Positions 1-10,786 of a stretch of DNA of 64,000 nucleotides are shown piece by piece. This stretch comes from Tetrapyrgos nigripes (taxonomy: Eukaryota; Basidiomycota; Agaricomycetes; Agaricales; Campanellaceae). The notes beneath the pieces are model-generated. The model saw only the letters and a list, made by a program, of their open reading frames with translations, did not search any database and had not been told where the DNA came from. Each line of letters begins with the position of its first letter. The first letter of the stretch is position 1. The position numbers were made by a program, and so were the translations under genes. The stretch is taken from the NCBI GenBank assembly GCA_013368315.1, contig JAACJM010000339.1, forward strand, positions 1 to 64,000, in the 5' to 3' direction.

Positions 1-1499
1 CTGAATGAACTTAGGTGACCTTTGCAATTCAATGTGTTTAGATGTTATTATTTACACAAGTCTAATGGCTAGCTGGAGTATAAGCTTGAGTCCTACCTGC
101 CTTACCTGTACACCTATGATCTGACTATGTCAGGGAGGTCAGGTCTTCTTGGTCATGTTTCAATGATCTGGCAATCCCAGTGAGAATTTGATCCTCCCGC
201 TATTCATCCTGATTCCTTTTTTCTCATCTACTATTTATACACTTGCCTATCCTCTCTACCCTTCACTTGTTGCAAGATCCCCAGCCTTGGACTCCTTTCC
301 GCCTTTCTTTGTTTACCCTCCCATTCCCGCCCTCTGGTATCTATACCATCTTGTATTCTTTTTCTGGCAGTGGTAACTTTTCCCTACTATGTGGATTTTT
401 CCCAAAGTGGTTTTCATGCTAGAAGGGTTTTTAATGTCTCCCTGCTGGAGCATTCTTAGAGTGCAGTATGTTGCTGTGTATCCATCGTGCTTCAACATCA
501 TTCAATTCAATTTTTCTCTCAGGCAGCTCCATTTTGGGTCACTGCATTTGGCTATACATAAAACGATTTCACCTCTACTCAAGCAGAGCGAAGGCATAAG
601 CAATTAGATCACAACTTTTCCATGCCTGCGATTTCTATTGGCCAGTCTACAATGCCAACAACGAACGATCAGTCTAGTCTCAGTCTGAGGACAATGTGTT
701 GGCTTTTCGATCTGACTCAAGCTGTCATCAACCATGAACAAACAATGACATAACCCAAGTCATGTCAGATTTTCCTAAGTCTGATATGTATATATGTATG
801 CATTTATGTAGCCAATGCACAACTGTACAAGTATGCACCAGTCAATTAGAGCTGATTAGCAGCGCCCCTTTTTTATCTCCAAAACTTAGCTGAAAGGCAA
901 GTTGATTTCTGTGGTCCTTACTAAGATAAATTGCAGGATTTTTGGTATGCCTCCACACTGCATGAATCCCTCATACTTTAGTCTCAAAACTTCCAACACA
1001 TCTCCTAGATATGTTCAGAACACATTGCAAGCACTAACAATGGAATAGTGCAGGAGGGATAGTACAGTGCAAGCCTTTGACCCATGACAGCATTTAGAAC
1101 TTAGCTGATCAGCGTCCGGAGAATTCCAAGACTGCAGTGACAGAATGTGGAGTCAGTTCAGTCTCAGGAACGTGAGAAGATTGTCAGACATGGTATTGTC
1201 ATGGATAGTAATGTACAGATACATTTGCTGTTGATTTTCTGTAGTGGAACAGTACAAAAGGTGGTACATGGAAGAGAAGTAGATGGATACTGTAGGTGAA
1301 GGAAAGAGTAGTAGAAGATCACTGTGCTAGTCAAGGGAAAGAAATGAAACAATCGGGACGGTAGTTGTAGAGATGGGAGAATATTAATCATATAGTGAAA
1401 ATGGCCTTGGAGTGGTGAGTAATGTGAAGTTGAGAACTAGTGTTTCCTCAGACAACTGTGTAGTCACCTGCAAGCATGAGTGTGGTCAATGTGGACTGA

Positions 1500-2631
1500 G
1501 GCAATGGTGTGTAAGTCTCTCCAGTACTGTGTGAAAGCACTTGACTTCCATCAGCCACATTGTTTGACTATTTCGGTGTTGACACCTTGATGGAGTTGGA
1601 ATGAAGTGCCACCTATTTGAAAGGAGTGACCTGTGAAACAGCCATAACCTTCACATGACCAGATCTCATTGCACATGGATAGGAAGGTGACCTTTGTGAG
1701 TACTTGAAGGTTTCTGGATTTGTCTCGGTAAGAAGTGAGTGGATCATTAGGTGAGAGCTTGTTGTCTTTGACGTGCATGTGTGTAGCTTTTGTGCATTTA
1801 GAGAGCTGCTGTAGGATGAGATGTGAGTGTTATCACCTTTGTAAACTGAAGTTTTTGTGCTGGGTAGGAACAGATTGATAGTCTGTATTTTTATTGAGGA
1901 AGGGCTTGAGTTTCGGTAACGTCCTTGACTCGTGGGTGCTGCTTCAAGATCGAAGAGGTGGTATCAGAATGGGAAGGGAAAATTTCACCTGTTTGATTGT
2001 GAAGTAGGTTTAGGAAAGGAGAGAAAAGGAGAACTGAGTGACACTCACCTAGATGTACTGACCAAGGAAACTCAGTTTGGCTGATGAATTGGCTGCCTTG
2101 TCTATACCTAGTTGGAAGAGGTGAAGGCTACATGTAGGCTCCTCATCATATCATGCGTAACTGGTGAATGTTTGGGGCAATGAGAGGATGCTAGGCTTGG
2201 CGTTCAATGCTGTGAGAGTGCAATGTAGTAGTTCTCCACCTTTCCACTTGTAGCCTAAAGAGAGGTGCCAGGTCTTGAGTGCACTGATCTTCGCTCTGAC
2301 TGCACCACCAACTAGGCAACCACAAAAAGATGCAGCAAACTCAATGAGTAGGGACTCAGAGCATGTAGTCCTGTGTCGTCTACCCACACAGCATATTTGA
2401 TGATTGTGTTCCGTGACGGTGAAGTGTCTCTGGTTTTACAGCTCCAGCAACTGCCAAGGCAGTTTTGTCAGAGAGGCCTGGGCAACGCATTGTGGTGAAG
2501 GAGGATGATTTGCAAATCAGTGGGGTAACGAGGTACACTGTTTGGAACTGTGCATAGAGAGGGAATGGGAGGATGCAGAGAGTGTACTTGACCTGGCATG
2601 TTGCTTGTAATGTCTTGTCTAGAGGATTCAT
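1500..2631 (-). pseudogene. Tyrosine recombinase of DIRS-like element (broken)
   Basis: The N-terminal core lies at 2387-2151 (residues around RTTCSESLLIEFAASF, then AKISALKTWHLSLGYKWKGG), the usual SAM-like, DNA-binding half of agaricomycete DIRS recombinases. The C-terminal catalytic half is at 1778-1500, with TGHSFQIGGTSF, a GVNTEIVKQCG stretch and, after a stop, a W..SAFTQYWR block. Family members read GHSFRIGGT and GRW.S.AF..YWR, so the HxxR arginine is glutamine here. Between the halves there are frameshifts relative to the right-hand copy (single-base losses near 2070, 2190 and 2415). It is very unlikely to make an active enzyme. Confidence 0.7.
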
Positions 2632-3011
2632 GTGGAAGGAGAATGGTAGAAGAGAAGAAGGAGAGATGAGGTCGCACTTCTGCCATTGTCTTTATTGTTC
2701 CAGATTTTCAGCAATGCCAAGATTTCTCGATGAAACTGTCAGTGGTTGTCTTATTGATCTGTCTCTTTAGGTGGATTGTAGAATGATAAGGGAGACATAA
2801 TATGCAATTTGGTACTTCTGTATGTAGGATACAAGGCAAGGATGGTACATTATGGATAGGATTACAAAAAACAGAAATGCAATTACAAGGGGGAAATATG
2901 TGAGTCATCACAGAGAACATGTCCATTGAGAAAATCTTTGGTGGGTAGCCATGAATAGCTCGCTTGTTCTTCAGTATGCCATGGGAAGGTTCATCAGCAA
3001 GGTTCTCCTCA

Positions 3012-3413
3012 CTAGGAATCCACTCTACCAACAGCCAGATAGAATGTTGCTGCATGGAGCAAACAATATGACAAAGAGAAGCATTCTGGCTCTTTACCTC
3101 TGGAGTAACAGGCATGTAGAGCCCTGACAACACCTTGGTTGTCTGAGTAAATGCGAATGTGGGTATGGTGGATGCGAGAGGAGATGAGGGTGAGAATGGC
3201 GAGTTTGATGGCAAACATTTCTGCCCATCCAATATGTTGTCCATCACCTTGCCAGCCTTCTTTAAATTGCCAAGCTAACCATTTGTTGTTGAGAATGAGA
3301 CCAATGCCCCATAAGGTGGATGTGTCAACATACAGGGAGATGGAAGTGTCTATAGCAGGGGTTTGATAATGTGTAGACCTAGGAACAGTAGCTGCAGCTG
3401 CTCTAACCACCAC
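3012..3413 (-). pseudogene. RNase H domain of DIRS-like element
   Basis: A 133-residue open frame carrying a ribonuclease H fold signature: an early acidic strand (SLYVDTSTLWGIGLILNNKW), a mid-domain E in GWAEMFAIKLAI, and HIRIYSDNQGVVRALH, where SDNQGVV matches the third acidic position of retroelement RNase H. In a retrotransposon it would degrade the RNA strand of the RNA-DNA hybrid during cDNA synthesis. It follows the RT module in an overlapping frame. A frame continuing to 2708 carries the tail (LVEWIPSEENLADEPSHG, the conserved final block with N..AD..S), so a frameshift separates the two parts. Confidence 0.75.
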
Positions 3414-4660
3414 TCAAGGTCTTCCTTCATGGCATTTGATGACTTATGGCAGATGGATGGATGGCAGATAGATGGATTGAAATCAGTCAGGAACCCAGAG
3501 ACAAAATGGTGAAGTGCAGCAAGGTATGCACATCCATGAGGGGTGACAAGTGTGACATGTTGGAGGGTGCTGACAAGTGACTTGGCCTTGCCTTTGAAAT
3601 GATGTTCGTTTCTGAGCCAATCTGTGATCTTCTTCGAGTATTTCTCCTTACTCACAGGCAGCTCTACTGTCTTGTTTTGGAGATCCCAGAAGAAACCAAT
3701 ATACATTAAGGTGAAGGGGAATGGAACAAACTTGGCTACAGCCCAAGGCAGCCAAGCATCTCAGCGATTGGCCAGATAAGTGATTCGTCATATGAGTAGG
3801 AATGACTGCCATTGTCATTAGTTTTCTTTGGATAATGGAAGAAAATGAAGTCATCTACCCACTTGGCAAGGGCCTCAACACTGTAGAACAGGAGGATATG
3901 TACCATGGGATCAGCTACTAGACCCCAGATGCCTGGTGAAGAAGCTTTGCTGAAATTTAGGCATTGGTCAAGAAAAAGGAGACTGTTGAAGAATAATCCA
4001 ATGAAACAGCAAGCTAAAGGATGGTTTGGAATATTACAAAAAGCTGCATCAACATTGAAGACTGTGGCCTGGGTACCAGTAGCCAGCACTGGGAAAAGGT
4101 GCCCCATGTGCACTGGAACTTGTCAGAATCTATCAACGAGTTTACTGAGAAGACTTCTGGATCGACAACAATGGGAGTGGATGAAGTGGAAGTGGGAGTA
4201 CATCCAGATGATCCTGGAGTGGTCTGAGTTTGGCTAGGACCTTTCTTGGGAGAGGCAAGTGTGAATGATTGATGATGACACAAAATTTTTGAGGTTTTGT
4301 TCTATCACTGCCATGGGTGATGTGCAGAATGGACTGATGACAGACTCGAGATACGCTGGATTAAAGCCCCTAGAGACTTATCCCAGGCTGATTTCTTTGA
4401 TAAGGTTGGACTTGATAACAGAGACATATGTGGCTGCAGAAGAATGATTGTTGGGAATGTGAGAGTGAGAGTGAGAGTACAACACCAATGAAGAATCCAT
4501 CTCTGAGGCCTTTCGGAACCTCAGCAAACTTCTTGAGACCTCCAGAGATCTCAAGATTTTTGTACCAGGCTTCATGTTTGAACCTGGTTACAGTAGGAAA
4601 GATGTCTTCACCAAGAGCTAGAGGCCTCACCAGTTCTAGCATTGGAGGAGTTGGACTTGT
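3348..4660 (-). pseudogene. Reverse transcriptase of DIRS-like element (frameshifted)
   Basis: Three overlapping frames together cover an RT. At 4650-4370: FPTVTRFKHEAWYKNLEISG, then GLRDGFFIGV. At 4113-3736: VFNVDAAFCNIPNHPLACCF (motif A, aspartates present), FNFSKASSPGIWG-like motif B, and AKWVDDFIFFHY, the catalytic VDD motif C. At 3706-3350: the thumb/connection region with VYIGFFWDLQNKTVELP-like residues and VTLVTPHGCAYLAALHHFV. Motif order and the WVDDF box fit fungal DIRS/Ngaro-type RTs. The catalytic residues are kept, but at least two frameshifts break the frame. Confidence 0.75.
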
Positions 4661-6179
4661 GGTTCTGGGTGTTGTGGTTTTCAAGATCCACATCGGCCAC
4701 AGGTGTGGTGGAACTGGCAGGACTTGGTGTCTCGCTGACAACCGTGACATTGAAAGAGAGGCAGCATATATGTCTGTTTGTGTCTTTGTACGCTTTTCTG
4801 TGTCTGGTAAGAAAGTCCTTGGAGCCAGGGATGTGTGATGTGTCCAGGAACCACAGAGCATGCAGGGGAGAGTGAGAGTGTGGGAGTGGGAAGAATAGTT
4901 GTCACAAAATGAAGAAGACGAGTCCATAGTGCTGGTGGTTACCTTCATTGGCAATTGTCCTCCAGCCAGGCAGTCATGTATGAATATCAGAGTCAGAATC
5001 TGAGGAGATGATGGCATGAGTCTTCTCAGACTTCCTGGTCTTCTGCCTAGCCTTCTTTGCCTTCTTTGCAGCCCTCTTATGATCAGCTTTATCAGCTGGT
5101 TTTGAAGGATGGTTGGGGCAATGATGAGGAGTGGTATCATCGTCAGAGGAGTCAGGAGGCAATGGAATGAGGTGAGGAGAGGAGGGAGCCTTCTGCTTTC
5201 CGCTGCCATGGTGAGGCAGATCATGATGAGAACATTTCTGGGGATGCTGAAGGGAAGGAGAGAGTTGCTCCAATGGGGAGTGCAGGATGAATGTGACAGG
5301 GGTTCTCTGGTCCTTTTTCTTTGTCCTGCCAAGGGATTCTGTTGTTCAGACCAGACAGACCAGGGGTAGCATTTGGGCATTCCAGGCCAGGGGTGGCTGC
5401 ACAATGCACATTCCTGACAAGCCTCAGGGAAGCAGGCGGGACAGGGAAACACCTCGAGGACTTGCCTGAGAAGGAGGACCTGAGAGCAGAAAGGAGTTGG
5501 TTTAGAATGCTACATCACACAATACGTCAGGAAAGGAGTGAGAAGCTCACCAGTGCATCTGGTAGCCCTACCACACCTCTGTGTGGAGGCTGCACCTGGA
5601 ACACCTGAAGGAAGACCTGATAGGAAGAATGATGTAAGCAGGATAGTTTTTTGGTGAGGAGAGGAAGCACCAACCAAACACATCAGCAGCTCTGGGTGCA
5701 TGATGGTCAGTAGCAGCAAGAGGAGGACTATGGTTTGGGTCAGAAACTGGCCACTGGGCAGCAGGAGCAACATGTGGAGGCGTGTTGGTTGAAGGAACAG
5801 GTGCCACCTGCGACACAGAAGTGTCAGAGGCTTCAGACCTGGAACTGGGAGAGACAGAGTGTCCCATGTCCCAAAAACGAGGAGGATGACAGCCATCTGC
5901 CAGGGGCCAAAGACCAGCAGGAGCACAACCAACACCTGGTTCAACACTGTGACCAGATTGCAAGGGCATAAGCGAGCTGGAGAGATCCCTGGACTGCACT
6001 TGGGCCCTCGCCACCATGGTCGAGTTGTTGGAGTTGTCAGTGTCAGACGCGTCAGCAACATAGGTGGGACGCCTTGGGCCACCAGCATGAATGCCAGAGT
6101 TGCCTGCATCTGGGTGACCATAGGCGGGTTGCCTGCACATGCCATCAGCAGGTTGGAAAGGAGGTTGAAGACCAGACAT
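4660..6179 (-). pseudogene. Gag-like region of DIRS-like element
   Basis: The likely start is the ATG at 6179, giving a 203-residue Pro/Ser/Ala-rich frame beginning MSGLQPPFQPADGMCRQP. The reading then shifts frame; 5273-4974 encodes a Ser/Lys-rich stretch (ADHKRAAKKAKKARQKTRKS) followed by a run of SDSDSD, typical of basic nucleic-acid-binding gag segments of DIRS elements. No zinc knuckle is seen. Low-complexity composition rather than a diagnostic motif supports this call, along with its position directly upstream of the RT. A Tc1 insertion a few bases before the start codon has cut it off from its leader. Confidence 0.45.
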
Positions 6180-6184
6180 GAATA

Positions 6185-6394
6185 CAGTGGGTCAAAAAAT
6201 TGTCCACATGTTTCGCATTTTTGGAAAGATTGCCAATTTAAGCAATACTGAGTAGAGATATTAAAATGTGGTCAGTGATGGGCAGAAAGCCCTTGATAAA
6301 CGCTACAATATTCTGTCTGTTTTGTCTTATTTGGCTTAAAACTCATGGAGATATGACTGATTTAAAATGGTATGTCATTTGGACAATTTTTTGA
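6185..6394. repeat. Tc1 left terminal inverted repeat
   Basis: About 210 bp that match, inverted, 7603-7812. The tip CAGTGGGTCAAAAAATTGTC recurs inverted at the inner end (GGACAATTTTTTGA, 6381-6394). Confidence 0.9.
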
Positions 6395-6424
6395 CATGCA
6401 AGTGAAAATACAGAAAGTGCTAGC

Positions 6425-7442
6425 TCAGTACTTGGTATGCCCTCCTTTGGCCTTCAACACAGCCTCAATCCTTCTAGGCATGCTCCTGATCAATTTCTGA
6501 CAATCTTCTTCTGTGATTTCATCCCACTTTTCAGCTGCTCTGTCCCATATTTCCCAAACTCCAGAGGGTGCTGTGTCATATCCATTGAGCTTGTGTTTGA
6601 GGGTTGTCCAGAGATGTTCAATGGGGTTCAGGTCAGGAGATTGAGCAGGCCAGCTCATGCAATGGATGTTGTTGTCTTCAAACCACTTGGTGGCCAGTTT
6701 TTGACTTGTGTTTAGGATCATTGTCTTGCTGAAAAATGGCCACCTCTGGATCAACACCCAAAATATCCATGCTCTCCAGAAGGTTGTTCTCCAAAATGTC
6801 CACATACTGCTCTGCATTCATCCTGCCCTCCACCTCTGCCATGTTTCCAACTCCTTCCCACCCCATACATCCCCACACCATGATATTTCCTCCTCCAAAT
6901 TTGACTGTTTCCACCACATTTCTCTCTCCCAAGGATTCACCCTTCCTCCCCCACACATACTGCTGTCCATCTGACCCATATCGATTGATTTTAGTCTCAT
7001 CTGACCAAATAACCCTTTTCCAGTCATCCACAGTCCAGTTTCTGTACTTCTGTGCAAAGTTTAAACGAGCCTTCCTGTGAGCTGCAGTGAGTTTGGGCTT
7101 CTTCTTCGTTTTAGATGTGTCCACATCATGCCTGAGAAGGGAATTTCGAATGGTTTGGGTGGAGACAGGTTGGTCAAGGAGGGGATTGATGTTTCTGGCC
7201 ACTTCTGTAGCATTTTCAGCTTTGCCAGTGTTGATTTGTTGGATAGCAGCACGTTCATCAGTGGTAGACAGCTTTCTAGGACGCCCTGCTTGATGGTTCT
7301 CCTTGTCAGGATACATCTCTTTGGCCAGAGAAGCAATCTTTGACTTGGATACCCCAGTTTTAGCAGAGATTTCCCTGGATGAAGCAGAAGTTTGGAGGAG
7401 AGAGAGGATATTGTCTTTCTGGGTGGATGTGATGGGTCTCAT
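6425..7442 (-). pseudogene. Tc1-family transposase, one frameshift
   Basis: The start is taken at 7442 (MRPITSTQKD) because the longer frame begins inside spacer sequence. The N-terminal half holds a helix-turn-helix region (SSREISAKTGVSKSKIASLA) and a GRPRK AT-hook-like motif. Catalytic blocks are visible: VIWSDETKINRYGSDG (first D), AIFQQDNDPKH (second D), and in the other frame SPDLNPIEHLW (E), consistent with DD34E spacing. The only lesion I see is a one-base shift between PKH and the LATKW block around 6690-6715: the first frame stops at 6678 and the second runs 6817-6425. With about 340 residues the size is normal for Tc1. It is recently dead rather than ancient. Confidence 0.9.
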
Positions 7443-7602
7443 GATTTGATGAGGGCTATAGAACAACTGGATGCCCTTATATATGGTCCAGCTGGCAGCT
7501 ATGATATCATTATGATGTAGCCATTGCATCATTGTACAACTCCACTTATGATGTCATCTATGAGACATCACATAGTTACAATACTGATTTTGAAGTGGCA
7601 AC

Positions 7603-7812
7603 TCAAAAAATTGTCCAAATGACATACCATTTTAAATCAATCATATCTCCATGAGTTTTGAGCCAAATAGGACAAATAAAACAGATTATTGTAGCTCTTA
7701 TCAAGGGCGTTCTGTCCATCACTGACCACATTTCAATATCTCTACTCAGTATTGCTTAAATTGGCAATCTTTCCAAAAATGCGAAACATGTGGACAATTT
7801 TTTGACCCACTG
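7603..7812. repeat. Tc1 right terminal inverted repeat
   Basis: Inverted partner of 6185-6394, with scattered substitutions between the arms; the inner motif TCAAAAAATTGTCC begins at 7603. Confidence 0.9.
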
Positions 7813-7814
7813 TA

Positions 7815-7980
7815 TAATGGTAGAGGAATGCAACACCAAAGAGAGAGGAACTAGAAATGGAGAAAGTAATCGGAAAACGAGCTTCTCAAGAGGATAAGGA
7901 TACTGAGCTGAAGACACAATGGTGAAAGTAGAAAACCAAGAGCGACGAGGTCATGTGTTCGTGACATGCTGAACTTGTAT
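7815..7980 (-). promoter_or_regulatory. Probable 5' leader of DIRS-like gag, displaced by Tc1
   Basis: Joining the flanks of the Tc1 element at one TA places this pyrimidine-rich stretch immediately before the gag ATG at 6179, with only about three bases between the insertion TA and the ATG. No TATA box is obvious. The role is inferred from position only. Confidence 0.35.
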
Positions 7981-9000
7981 TGAAAATTAATTCTCTGTCC
8001 TACGTCATAGAATTACACATCCTCCTCGACAATTCTTCCTTGTTCCCCTCAATGATGTTGGCTCAGATTTCTCTGCTTTGCTGCTGCTCATCTGTGCTTT
8101 TGTGCAATTATCCTCCCTTCTCACCTCTGGATATCGGTTACAGGTCAATTTGCCTATTGACTACAGCTCCATGTTTCTCCATTCCTGCTCAACATTGTGT
8201 ATTACCTATGGCTCAACACTGTCTATTACTTACAACTCACCATCTATTATCTACTGCTCAATCTCGTCTCTTTATCTATCCTCCGAGCTTTACGACCTGT
8301 AATTTCTTCAATCTCACCGCTACATATGCTCTATGGCTCAACCTCATCCTATGAACAGCTTCCTACATTGCCTCCCCCTTGTGGCCAGCTATCATATGAC
8401 ATTTCCAACTCTTCTACACTTCCTCAAGCTGAGTCTACATTCATGACTCTTGTGATATGGCTTATGCTGAGACATTATTTTCTTGCTCTAATTATTTACA
8501 ATCATATCACTTTGCTGTGCATGTCTGGCTGTGTTCTCTCTCTCCTGGCAATGTTGCATTCATTTTAAAGTATTTCAGTCTTCGTTTGAAGTTACAGGCT
8601 ATTATCTCTGTCCAATACTTTTGACAGCATTTACTGGTGTCATCGAATTGTTCACTGCATTTTCTTATATTGGTCTACTTCCATGTATGAGCTTACTAAT
8701 CCTTCCCCATTTTTTGCCCATCCCAAACATATTGTCCTTTTTCCCTCCATGTCATCTGAGCTTTTTATTTTCTATATGGTCGCTTTTTTACAAGCATGAT
8801 TTCTTCGCCAGAGTCAGCGCAGAACTTAGAACCTATCACCGTATATCCAGATATTATAACAGTACTCTATGCTTTCACTTGGATATTTTCTCTGTTAAAG
8901 CATTCCATGTACCATTTTCATCAGAGGCAGTTTCTGTACTCTCTTAGTACTGTGATATGAGGATAAGGCTTCGGTACCTTACTTTGAACTATATCCATGC
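7981..9000 (+). other. Unassigned sequence, T/C-rich
   Basis: Plus-strand frames here are open by composition (repeated short blocks such as CTCAACA and TATTAC) but show no domain I recognise. It may be 5' sequence of the Helitron fragment that follows, or old repeat DNA. Confidence 0.3.
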
Positions 9001-9840
9001 TTGAGCATCAAATCTATGAGAGAACTGGGTAAGTTTCACAATCTCCAATTTGCTAATCTTCCCAAAGTTTGCATTCAGAACTTATTCAAGGATCATTGTT
9101 GTGAATCTATCTGTGTGGAACTAGTTATCATTTTTGAACCTGCAGGTCATGTTCAGATACAAAGTCGCGATTTGTTTCCTCTATTGCCTTCACCTGGAAA
9201 ATTGATGAAAGTAATTATTAATTGGTGTAATGACTTTTCACCACTGCAAGAAGAGGAAGGTGGATGCGCAGTATGTGGTCAGCTAAAACCAAAATCTACG
9301 CTTTCTCCACTCAAACGAGTCAAGAATCTGCTCAGTGTGTTGACTGCCAGTGGGGTTACACGTATTGAGCATCTAAGGAATACAGACCAAGTTACTGAAT
9401 TTTCTGGTCCTATCATTGATGATAGCTGTTCAAAGATATGTGATGATTGTAGAGCCTCTCTTAGAGATGGAAAAATACCCAGAATATTTTTAGCTCATGG
9501 TTTTTGGCTTGGCCATATTCCTCCGCAGTTACAGCAGTTAAATTTTGTAGAGAAATTGCTAGTCCAAAAAGTGAGAACAAACTGCTGTTTTGTGCGAGTG
9601 TCTTCTGGCATGCGAAAAATGGTCTCCCATGTGATAGCTTTTGACTCCACCATGCAAGCCTGTTTTTCAGGCTTTGATTTGGCTGCAGCTTAACCATCCT
9701 GCATATAGATCTGTTCAGATATCTACTGACAACCTTAACAAATATCCTGAAAATACTCCACCAGTAACAGTGGCCTTCAAACAATCACATAAAGACAGTA
9801 ATCGGATCCCAGAAGGTAAGTCAAATAAAATAATGTGTAC
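9001..9840 (+). pseudogene. Helitron N-terminal (DUF6570-like) fragment
   Basis: A 230-residue frame carries the domain that precedes the Helitron helicase-like Rep region in agaricomycetes: GGCAVCGQLKPKSTLSPLKR, then CSKICDDCRASLRDGKIPRI, then LAHGFWLGHIPPQLQQLNFV and VRVSSGMRKMVSHVIAF. Cysteine pairs CxxC and CxxC suggest a zinc-binding fold. The frame stops at 9693; a second frame (9641-9853) continues the family's later block (LIWLQLNHPAYRSVQISTDN, LNKYPENTPPVTVAFKQS, IPEGKSN). The region between the blocks is shorter than in full elements, so there is an internal deletion plus a frameshift. No Rep catalytic motif or helicase follows. It is a truncated relic. Confidence 0.75.
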
Positions 9841-9844
9841 ATTA

Positions 9845-10100
9845 CAGACTTGAGGCCTCGTACTCGCCACGAGTTAGCGTTGGCCCACAGCCACTTCATT
9901 CAGTTGTACAAGCTGTATCAAGCCGGGCAATATAAACACTGGGGTTCTAGGTATGAATAGGCATTGCATGATTACTTATCTCATTCTTACAGTGAATCTC
10001 TACTGAATAACCACAGTATGATATTCCTAATATGGCTAACACTGCAACCCTACTATGGGCCTTGTAACTTGCCATGCAAAGCAGTGGCATCTTTCCCCAC
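9845..10100. other. Non-coding; fragments of dispersed repeats
   Basis: 9852-9895 resembles the outer end of the fold-back element at 55350-57073 (shared GGCC-TGTACTC-CCA and GTTGGCCCACA blocks). 10054-10100 is about 90 percent identical to 35957-36003 (GGGCCTYGTAAYTTGCCATG and following bases). Confidence 0.5.
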
Positions 10101-10208
10101 ACGCTGAAAGGACAAAAATATCCGCTCGACGGATAGATGACATTATTGTGCTGATATAAGATGTTTCTGTATGCCCTGCTGAGCGGATATTTTTGTATTT
10201 TCGATGTG
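10101..10208. mobile_element. MITE, family A, copy 1
   Basis: A 108-bp hairpin. The ends contain ACAAAAATATCCGCTC and its exact inverse GAGCGGATATTTTTGT, with flanking GAAA/TTTTC blocks. The centre shares GGATAGAT and CTGATATAAGAT with the copy at 30361-30491. There is no coding capacity. Superfamily unassigned; no clear target duplication. Confidence 0.7.
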
Positions 10209-10415
10209 CCAGTTGTGAGCTCAAATGGCCGCGTTTTTCGTATCCTGAGAAAATAGATCCTTTTCGGTCAACACAGCAGGCTCGGCACCAAGCACCTCCG
10301 CAAATTCTCCGTTGAGCTTTCGCCGAGCAACGAACTAGTGCCCAGTCCATGGCCCACATCTATCTCTTCAGAGTCAATAATTCAATAACTGGCGAAGGGC
10401 CGGCCCCTTCACGGC

Positions 10416-10735
10416 TGTTGGAAATATGATTTCTTTCTTTAGTATTTACAAGACAGCCACTCGTAGCTATAATTTCATTTCTCGATCGTTTACTGCTTTT
10501 TGCCTCCGTTTAGTATTTATACCATAGCACAGCATTAGGTACCTCAGCGTTGACTCCTACATCTCGCTGAGGTTAGTCTCCTTTTGTATCTTTCGTTTTT
10601 GTCCTTTTACTTATAGTATTATAGCAGTTGTCTATTTCTATAGGTCAATATATTCTTAGTGTTGACTCTTACATCTCGCTGAGCAGTTGTCTATTTCTAT
10701 AGACTTTGTAAGAGTCGTTCTCTCAGTTTTCTACA
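10416..10735 (+). repeat. Copia 5' LTR
   Basis: 320 bp, TG...CA ends. It contains internal direct repeats: GTTGACTC(C/T)TACATCTCGC twice and GCAGTTGTCTATTTCTATAG twice, so the LTR itself carries a duplication of about 110-bp spacing. It matches 16809-17128 with few substitutions. Confidence 0.95.
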
Positions 10736-10750
10736 GGTTACGGGCCCTGA
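10736..10750 (+). promoter_or_regulatory. Putative primer binding site of copia element
   Basis: GGTTACGGGCCCTG directly follows the LTR. Against the anticodon arm of initiator tRNA-Met, as I remember the yeast sequence, 12 of 14 bases would pair. Copia elements commonly prime on a tRNA-Met internal fragment, so this fits, but the fungus's own tRNA is needed. Confidence 0.4.
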
Positions 10751-10786
10751 CCTGCTATCCTAGCGACGTACTGCTGAAATCTCGTT

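Larger units (their letters stand above)
6185..7812 (-). mobile_element. Tc1-type DNA transposon with TA target duplication
   Basis: The element runs from CAGTGGGTCAAAAAATTGTC to its reverse complement and is flanked by TA at 6183-6184 and 7813-7814. The inverted repeats are long, about 210 bp (6185-6394 and 7603-7812). Each repeat ends on its inner side with a second, inverted copy of the outer tip (GTCAAAAAATTGTCC), so each arm is bounded by two facing copies of a 14-20 bp motif, probably the transposase binding sites. It encodes one transposase on the minus strand. It lies in the leader of the DIRS-like element, between promoter side and start codon, so it is younger than that element. Confidence 0.93.
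1..7980 (-). mobile_element. DIRS-like tyrosine-recombinase retroelement, left copy, decayed
   Basis: On the minus strand the order is gag-like region, reverse transcriptase, RNase H, tyrosine recombinase, which is the DIRS-type order; no LTRs or integrase are seen. All four modules are recognisable but split by frameshifts. The stretch 1-3647 is repeated, inverted and nearly identical, at 60647-64000. Position 338 here pairs with 64000, so the element continues past the window's right edge in the other copy, and possibly past the left edge here. A Tc1 element sits at 6185-7812. The 5' limit near 7980 is a guess from the end of the untranslated leader; terminal repeats were not identified. 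Confidence 0.75.

Noticed and set aside
4370..5452. 360-codon minus frame as a single real protein
   Set aside because: Residue composition changes between frames; the RT N-terminus is in it only near its end and the gag-like Lys-rich block is in another frame, so it is a patchwork of frameshifted pieces.
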